64,000 nucleotides of DNA. Source: Larkinella knui (GTDB lineage: Bacteria; Bacteroidota; Bacteroidia; Cytophagales; Spirosomataceae). A program made the position numbers and the translations under genes. Below the pieces are notes generated by a model. The model was given only the letters and a program-made list of their open reading frames with translations. It had not been told where the DNA came from and did not search any database. Each line of letters starts with the position of its first letter. The stretch's first letter is position 1. The DNA lies in the NCBI RefSeq assembly GCF_003858645.1, contig NZ_RQJP01000005.1:310001-374000 (forward strand), given 5' to 3'. Below are positions 59,330 to 64,000 of the stretch, one piece after another.

Positions 59330-61726
59330 ATGTTTCTGAACAACCTCAAAATAGCCTGGCGGAATTTACTTAAAAATCAGGCCTATACCTTGATCAATAT
59401 TGCCGGTTTAGCGTTGGGTATGGCCTGCGCGATGTTGATTTTCGCCCTTGTGCGCTATCATTACCGGGTTGACAAGCACCACACGCACTACGATCGTACG
59501 TTTCGGGTGGTGTCGAAATTCCTTTCGCCCCAGGGCGAGTTTCATACGCCGGGAGTGCCGTATCCGCTTGGGAAAGCCCTGCGCAACGACCATCCGGATA
59601 TTGAGCAACTGGCCATGATCGAGCAGGAAGAGGATCCGATTGTGGCGGTGGCCGTGGCGAACGGCCCCGACAAAAAGTTTAAAGAAACCGAAGGGCTGGC
59701 TGCGTTTGTGGAGCCCTCTTACTTCCGCATTTTCGATTACGATTGGATTGCGGGTGGACCCACCGATCTCAGCCAACCCGGCACCGTCGTGATCAGTGCA
59801 AAAAATGCCCGCAAATATTTTGGAACCACCGATAACGTAGTGGGCAAAACGATCCGGTTTGGTGGTCGTCTGAACGCCCGGATTGTCGGTATTTTCGCCG
59901 ATTACAAGGACAATACCGATTTTCCGTATTCAATCATGCCGTCCTGGGCCAGTTTGAAAGAATACAAGGGTGGGATGGACGAAGATTTTGGCAATACCAA
60001 CAGCAGTACGCAGTGTTTTGTGTTGCTCAACGATGCCTTTACCCAGGCCGACTGGGACCGGCAGATGATGGCTTTCATCAGGAAATACAAGCCGGATGGC
60101 GTCAAGGATACCCGGTTTCCGATGCAGCCCCTCCGCGACATTCACTTCTCGACCGACCACGGCGGGGTGAGTAAAGGCCTGATTCTTTCGTTGTTCCTGA
60201 TTGGTATTTTTCTGATCATTACGGCCAGCATCAACTTCGTCAATTTAGCGACGGCGCAGGCCCTCCGGCGATCGCGGGAGGTGGGCGTCCGGAAAGTGAT
60301 GGGCAGCACCCAGGGGCAATTATTCTGGCAGTTCATGGGCGAAACCGCACTGATTACGTTAACGGCAACGGGGATCGCGATCGGCTTGTTTCAGACGGGC
60401 CAGACGCTGGTGCAGGAGTATCTGAATGGGGCGTTTAAGTTCACGTTTTACTTTGATGCGTCCGTGATCGGGTATCTACTCGCGCTGGTGGTGAGTGTCA
60501 TCGTATTGTCGGGCGTGTATCCGGCCCTGGTGCTGGCCGGATTCAGGCCCGTTACGGCCTTAACGGGCAAAATCAACCTGCAGCAGATCGGCGGTTTCTC
60601 CGTCCGCCGGGGTCTGGTAATCACCCAGTTTGCCATCTCCCAAATGCTGCTCATCGGCATGATCGTCGTGGCGACTCAGCTGAAGTTTGTGCAGAATAAA
60701 GACCTGGGATTCCGCCAGGATGCGATCCTGATGGTCGAATTGCCCTCGGTGCCCAATCAGGATATTAGCAAGCTCAATACGTTCCGGAATCTGGCGAGCG
60801 GTATGGCGGAGGTGGAGAAATTTAGCTACTCGATGAGCGGAGCCCCGCAATCGGGGTGGGTAAGTTCCAACAGCCTGACCTACAACAACCGGCCGAAACA
60901 GGAAGATTTTAGCATTCAGCGGAAATACATCGACGCCAATTACCTGGATCTGTACGGCATAAAACTCGCGGCTGGCCGAAACCTGTATCCGTCGGATACC
61001 TCCCGCGAAACGCTGGTCAATGAATCGTTCGTTCGCAAAATAGGGGCCAAAAACCCGGCTGAGGTACTAGGCAAACCGCTGGGGGTAGACGGAAAAACCC
61101 TGGAAATTGTGGGCGTGGTGAAAGATTTTAATCAGGAGGCCCTCCGGCGTACCATCGCTCCGCTCTTCCTGACCACCCGGTCGGCCCGGTATTACGCGGC
61201 CAATTTGCAACTGCAAACGGCCAATTTCCAACGGGCCATTAGTCAATTGGAAAAGTTCTATAACCAGGTTTATCCCGACAGCTATTTCACCCATCACTTT
61301 GTCGATGCCCAGATTGAACGCAGCTACCAGCAGGAACAAACCATGTCGAAGCTGGTCAATTTCTTCGCTGGTATTGCCGTGTTCATCGGCTGTCTGGGTC
61401 TGTACGGATTAGTCCTGTTCATGGCCGCTCAAAAGACCAAAGAGATTGGGGTTCGGAAAGTGCTGGGCGCCAGCCTGGGTAGCATCTTATGGCTGTTTGG
61501 CAAGGAGTTCGCCAAATTGATTCTGGTCGCCTTTGTGGTGGCGGCCCCCGTGGCCTGGTGGGTGATGGGCCGCTGGTTGCAAAATTTCCAGTACAAGATC
61601 GAACTGGGTCCCGGTATTTTTGCAATTGCCATGCTGACAACCCTTTTCGTGGCCGCCTGTACGGTGAGTTTCCAAAGCCTGAAAGCCGCCCTGATGAATC
61701 CGGTCAAGAGCCTGCGAAGTGAATAA
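59330..61726 (+). CDS. FtsX-type ABC permease regulated with LytS/LytTR
   Basis: 798 residues, started at MFLNNLKIAWRNLLKNQAYTLINIAGLALG, the family N-terminus. Two MacB-type periplasmic domains and helix groups; SREVGVRKVMGST ends the first half, QIGGFSVRRGLVITQFAISQ opens the second, EIGVRKVLGAS follows, and the protein ends NPVKSLRSE. No ATPase gene nearby, so it must use one encoded elsewhere or act without transport, as FtsX signalling proteins do. Downstream, a decayed fragment of a similar protein lies at 62264-62383. Confidence 0.94.
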   Translation: MFLNNLKIAWRNLLKNQAYTLINIAGLALGMACAMLIFALVRYHYRVDKHHTHYDRTFRVVSKFLSPQGEFHTPGVPYPLGKALRNDHPDIEQLAMIEQEEDPIVAVAVANGPDKKFKETEGLAAFVEPSYFRIFDYDWIAGGPTDLSQPGTVVISAKNARKYFGTTDNVVGKTIRFGGRLNARIVGIFADYKDNTDFPYSIMPSWASLKEYKGGMDEDFGNTNSSTQCFVLLNDAFTQADWDRQMMAFIRKYKPDGVKDTRFPMQPLRDIHFSTDHGGVSKGLILSLFLIGIFLIITASINFVNLATAQALRRSREVGVRKVMGSTQGQLFWQFMGETALITLTATGIAIGLFQTGQTLVQEYLNGAFKFTFYFDASVIGYLLALVVSVIVLSGVYPALVLAGFRPVTALTGKINLQQIGGFSVRRGLVITQFAISQMLLIGMIVVATQLKFVQNKDLGFRQDAILMVELPSVPNQDISKLNTFRNLASGMAEVEKFSYSMSGAPQSGWVSSNSLTYNNRPKQEDFSIQRKYIDANYLDLYGIKLAAGRNLYPSDTSRETLVNESFVRKIGAKNPAEVLGKPLGVDGKTLEIVGVVKDFNQEALRRTIAPLFLTTRSARYYAANLQLQTANFQRAISQLEKFYNQVYPDSYFTHHFVDAQIERSYQQEQTMSKLVNFFAGIAVFIGCLGLYGLVLFMAAQKTKEIGVRKVLGASLGSILWLFGKEFAKLILVAFVVAAPVAWWVMGRWLQNFQYKIELGPGIFAIAMLTTLFVAACTVSFQSLKAALMNPVKSLRSE

Positions 61727-61802
61727 CCGCAGCAGGGGCGGTGTGCATGAGCAGTGGGTGAAGGCCAATCCGGAAAAACACCCCGGCTAACTGGGGCTGA
61801 GC

Positions 61803-62033
61803 TTAAATTTCATCGGTTAATTTATTGACTTCGCGCAGCGCCATTTCCATTAAATTTTGCCCGTGCCTTTCAATAAGCTGCTGTTGTTCCTGCATAATCG
61901 CGTTGTAATCGCTATTGGTTAAAAGCGAGAGCAGCCGAGCCTGGTTGGACAAGATAACCTGCTGCGAGGCTGCCGTCTGGCAAACCATCGGCAAAATGGT
62001 TTTTAGCAGGGCGTTGGTGACATGTTGTTGCAT
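61803..62033 (-). CDS. Small helical protein of unknown function
   Basis: 76 residues, Gln-rich and all-helical (VTNALLKTILPMVCQTAASQQVILSNQARLLSLL... IMQEQQQLIERHGQNLMEMALREVNKL), without signal or motif. Convergent with the permease. ATG start and coding-like composition support it; function unknown. Confidence 0.55.
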   Translation of the reverse strand: MQQHVTNALLKTILPMVCQTAASQQVILSNQARLLSLLTNSDYNAIMQEQQQLIERHGQNLMEMALREVNKLTDEI

Positions 62034-62512
62034 ACGATTTTAGGTTTGATGCGTAAAAATGTACGTATGCTTTCAACGCTAATTTCGATCCGGTGTTGCG
62101 AAAGACAGTTTTAGCCTGAACTAAAAAATAGCCTTTTCCTACGCATTTCCCGTCTGATAACCTCATCGGGCCTCGGCCATGCTGGTAAGCTAGTCCGGGA
62201 GTGAAGGCTGTAGGTATAATCGGTTTCGATTTGTGTACCGGCACGGACGGGAGTCGTCACGTTGAGCAGCAGGTCGGCGGGGTGTCGGTCCGGCGCGGGC
62301 TGGTGGTCGGGCAGTTTTTCATTACGCAGCTTTTCGTCATTGGGGCCATCGTCGTGACGCGCCAGGTGCGGCATATGCAGCAGGGTTCAACTCCCTCTCT
62401 TATTTTGCCAAATGTTTCAGGGACCAGTTCGGCCAGTTGCCCACTGAATACCAGAGCCGGTTTAGTGCTCCTGCCTAGATTTTTTTATTTTTGGTTACCG
62501 GAATGGTTTCGC
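62034..62512. other. 479-nt gap with permease relic
   Basis: Apart from the FtsX-like remnant at 62264-62383 I see no gene. Frames on the other strand in this stretch look like shadows. Confidence 0.6.
62264..62383 (+). pseudogene. Decayed fragment of an FtsX permease
   Basis: About 38 codons read QVGGVSVRRGLVVGQFFITQ and continue through IGAIVVTRQVRHMQQ. Compared by eye with the intact permease at 59330 (QIGGFSVRRGLVITQFAISQ...), 21 of 38 residues agree. Neither the periplasmic domains nor the ends are recognisable, so this is a deletion remnant. Confidence 0.8.
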
Positions 62513-63001
62513 TCAAACCGGTTGGTTTACAGGAGGTTCTGTTGCCGAAAATGCCAGGAAAGCTTCCTCGTCCCGAATGATCGTAATGAATATTTTCTCC
62601 TTTTTTATAACGGCCATCAGTTGGGAAAACAAGGCATTGAACGCCTTTTTCGAATTGAGCACCATGTCTTTCTGCCGATCCGTGCCCGGTAACAAACAGC
62701 CCAGTGTGTCGGCTTCAAAATTGCCAACATGAATTCGGATGCCATCAAAACCGGGTACGTTGACCAGCAGCGGCAGAAATTTTTTGAACTTATTGCTGAA
62801 ATTTACCGCGATCTCGTAGCGACCAACCGGAATGGCGGTTTTCCCAAAAACCTTGATTTGTTTGATTTGAAGCAATGGCGTTTCGGTACTCAATCCACGG
62901 TCGCGATCTTCCAGAAAAAAACCGGTAACGATTCCGTTGACTGAATACTCCGAAATAGTTGATATGTCGGTGAAAAACTTCCGAACGACCGTTAATTCCA
63001 T
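62513..63001 (-). CDS. DUF5675 family protein
   Basis: 163 residues, started at MELTVVRKFFTDISTISEYSVNG because this is where family similarity begins. The core AIPVGRYEIAVNFSNKFKKFLPLLVNVPGFDGIRIHVGNFEADTLGC (His and Cys conserved) looks like an L,D-transpeptidase-related or phage-type enzyme domain of unknown activity. The frame is open 67 codons further upstream with a possible weak lipoprotein-like start; I judge this less likely. Confidence 0.75.
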   Translation of the reverse strand: MELTVVRKFFTDISTISEYSVNGIVTGFFLEDRDRGLSTETPLLQIKQIKVFGKTAIPVGRYEIAVNFSNKFKKFLPLLVNVPGFDGIRIHVGNFEADTLGCLLPGTDRQKDMVLNSKKAFNALFSQLMAVIKKEKIFITIIRDEEAFLAFSATEPPVNQPV

Positions 63002-63269
63002 TGGTTTCGAGCGTTTTAGGGTTGGCAGACAAGATACCGATTCCTCCGGCATCATGCCCAAAGTTTTTACTGACCGGCAACCTGACCCCGTCCGCACCGG
63101 AAAATCAGCGGTTTGGGCTCCTCCGGTTTCCTTCTGATTTGTCCCGTTTGGGTTATTTCCGCACGTTCCCAAAAGTAGCAGGGATTGACTCATTTGTGAC
63201 ACCCTTTTCGGGCGTTGAAGCCGACCTTTGATTCATTCAAACGGACACAAAAACTAAACTTCATACGCC

Positions 63270-63674
63270 ATGAAAACGCTCTTCAACTCCCTGCTCGTTG
63301 CCTTTACATTGACTGTCGTTACCTGCTCGGCTTCTTGGGCTGAAAGCAACAAACCCATCGGCCGGCCCAAGAATGTTGCGGCTTTTCAGAGTGGCATGTA
63401 TACCACGGCCGAAGGCAAACTCCGGATTGCGCTGGACAAACAAACCGGCGGATCGGTGGTGATTCGGCTGACCAATCAGGCGGGCACCGACCTTTTCGTT
63501 GAACAGGTAGGCCAACGTCAGCAAACGGCTCGTCTACTTTTAGACATCAGTGCGCTGCCCGACGGCCTCTATCAGGTGGTTATCACCAATGGGGTAGAAA
63601 CGACCAAGCAGGCGTTAACACTGGCCACCACCCGGCAAACCATCGCCGTTTCCCGACTGGTTGCCTTTAACTAA
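63270..63674 (+). CDS. Small secreted protein, beta-sandwich like
   Basis: 134 residues with a signal peptide (LLVAFTLTVVTCSASWA). The mature part has the strand pattern of a sorting-tail-like beta-sandwich: VVIRLTNQAGTDLFVEQV, ARLLLDISALPDGLYQVVITNG, TKQALTL, recalling the type IX secretion C-terminal domain but standing alone. Function unknown. A strong hairpin follows the stop. Confidence 0.65.
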   Translation: MKTLFNSLLVAFTLTVVTCSASWAESNKPIGRPKNVAAFQSGMYTTAEGKLRIALDKQTGGSVVIRLTNQAGTDLFVEQVGQRQQTARLLLDISALPDGLYQVVITNGVETTKQALTLATTRQTIAVSRLVAFN

Positions 63675-63687
63675 ACCGGAATTCATG

Positions 63688-63729
63688 CCCTGCAAAAGCC
63701 GACTCCACTCTGAGTCGGCTTTTGCAGGG
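63688..63729 (+). terminator. Very long perfect hairpin after the secreted-protein gene
   Basis: CCCTGCAAAAGCCGACTC (63688-63705) and its exact complement (63712-63729) form an 18-bp stem with a 6-nt loop, 13 nt after the stop. No T-run outside the stem, but TTTT within its right arm. Confidence 0.7.
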
Positions 63730-63841
63730 TGTCGAACCCTGCCGCCTGCTGGGTTTGGCCGCTGCGTATTGAAAGGCGAACGGGGTCAAAATACCGCCTT
63801 AATTTGAAAGAAGGCGGGTGTGAGATGGACCGGGTATGGGG

Positions 63842-63872
63842 TTGATTCGGATAAGGCAATCGCCTAACTTTG
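63842..63872 (+). promoter_or_regulatory. Promoter for a gene right of the window
   Basis: TTG (63842-63844), 20 nt, TAACTTTG (63865-63872) is an exact Bacteroidota-type promoter. Confidence 0.55.
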
Positions 63873-64000
63873 TCAAAAACACCCTGACGCAAGTTGGCAT
63901 CTTTGTGCCAAAAGGGTAGGCTGTTTGGGCAGTGGAGCGGGTTCGCAGGAAAGCCTGATCGCCGAAAAAGTAGCTAACGTTCTTTCTGTCGGGATGGACT

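Larger units (their letters stand above)
63675..64000. other. Terminal 326 nt without a complete gene
   Basis: Contains the hairpin at 63688-63729 and a promoter at 63842-63872 for a gene beyond the window. I see no supported reading frame here. Confidence 0.55.

Noticed and set aside
62201-62692. 163-codon plus-strand frame as a whole gene
   Set aside because: Only its middle matches an FtsX permease; the rest is composition-like and overlaps the DUF5675 gene, so I report it as a relic.
63730-63760. tRNA-like GTCGAACCCTG stretch near the window end
   Set aside because: No acceptor stem, anticodon arm or CCA-proximal pairing could be built around it.

Overview
The window looks like chromosomal DNA of a Cytophagales bacterium (Bacteroidota, probably the Spirosoma/Larkinella group). 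Reasons: three long FtsX-type permeases of the kind expanded in that group, a LytS/LytTR pair, DPP IV-type S9 peptidase, TolC/HlyD proteins, a very long PQ-rich IF-2, and several promoters matching the Bacteroidota consensus (TTG, about 20 nt, TAnnTTTG). Genus is inference. I saw no rRNA, tRNA, CRISPR array or complete insertion sequence.

Layout. 0.2-7.3 kb: a MacB-like permease and its ATPase, then (past an inverted aminotransferase gene) a TolC-type channel and HlyD-type adaptor, together a possible tripartite efflux set. 7.5-11.2 kb: gpsA, a HIT protein, greA with a structured leader, fmt-folA. 11.3-19.6 kb: a BatA-like membrane protein, a phosphoesterase, and the rimP-nusA-infB operon, which has a terminator-like hairpin directly before rimP. 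19.8-31.4 kb: mixed metabolism and secreted enzymes (EEP phosphatase, moaDE, aldose epimerase, GH5-like enzyme, lipase-like lipoprotein, S9 peptidase, HAD, PhzF, DoxX). 31.5-40.3 kb: a tiny Cys/Lys-rich protein behind an operator-like palindrome, GNAT, hemW, mtgA, a response regulator, a four-gene minus-strand operon (O-methyltransferase, LysM lytic transglycosylase, DUF3109, alkyltransferase-like protein), and an M16 peptidase. 40.4-49.1 kb: a PadR-permease-small protein operon, a GT9 glycosyltransferase, a MscS channel and a TPR protein. 49.2-51.8 kb: an overlapping AAA ATPase / TOPRIM-like pair that runs into an epimerase gene and has AT-rich internal stretches; it is the best candidate accessory (defence-like) system. 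52-57 kb: metG, pth, pyrR and small membrane or secreted proteins. 57.2-62.4 kb: LytS-type kinase, LytTR regulator, a third FtsX permease and a decayed fragment of a fourth. The end holds a DUF5675 protein, a small secreted protein, a very strong hairpin and an outgoing promoter.

The most striking pattern is shared regulation. The two permease genes at 201 and 59330, and the PadR-permease operon starting at 44491, each have a pair of 16-bp sites resembling TGTCCGnnnnTGRACA, with centres 21-22 bp apart. Each pair is followed 72-83 bp later by a sigma-54-like -24/-12 element (TGGYAn-N5-TTGW), 31-46 nt before the start codon. This suggests one enhancer-binding activator, encoded elsewhere, that controls a permease regulon. 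Two further patterns recur: ATGAACGATGAAT...ATTCATCGTTCAT inverted repeats between co-directional genes (three copies), and terminator-like hairpins inside the leaders of two transcription-factor loci (greA and rimP-nusA-infB).
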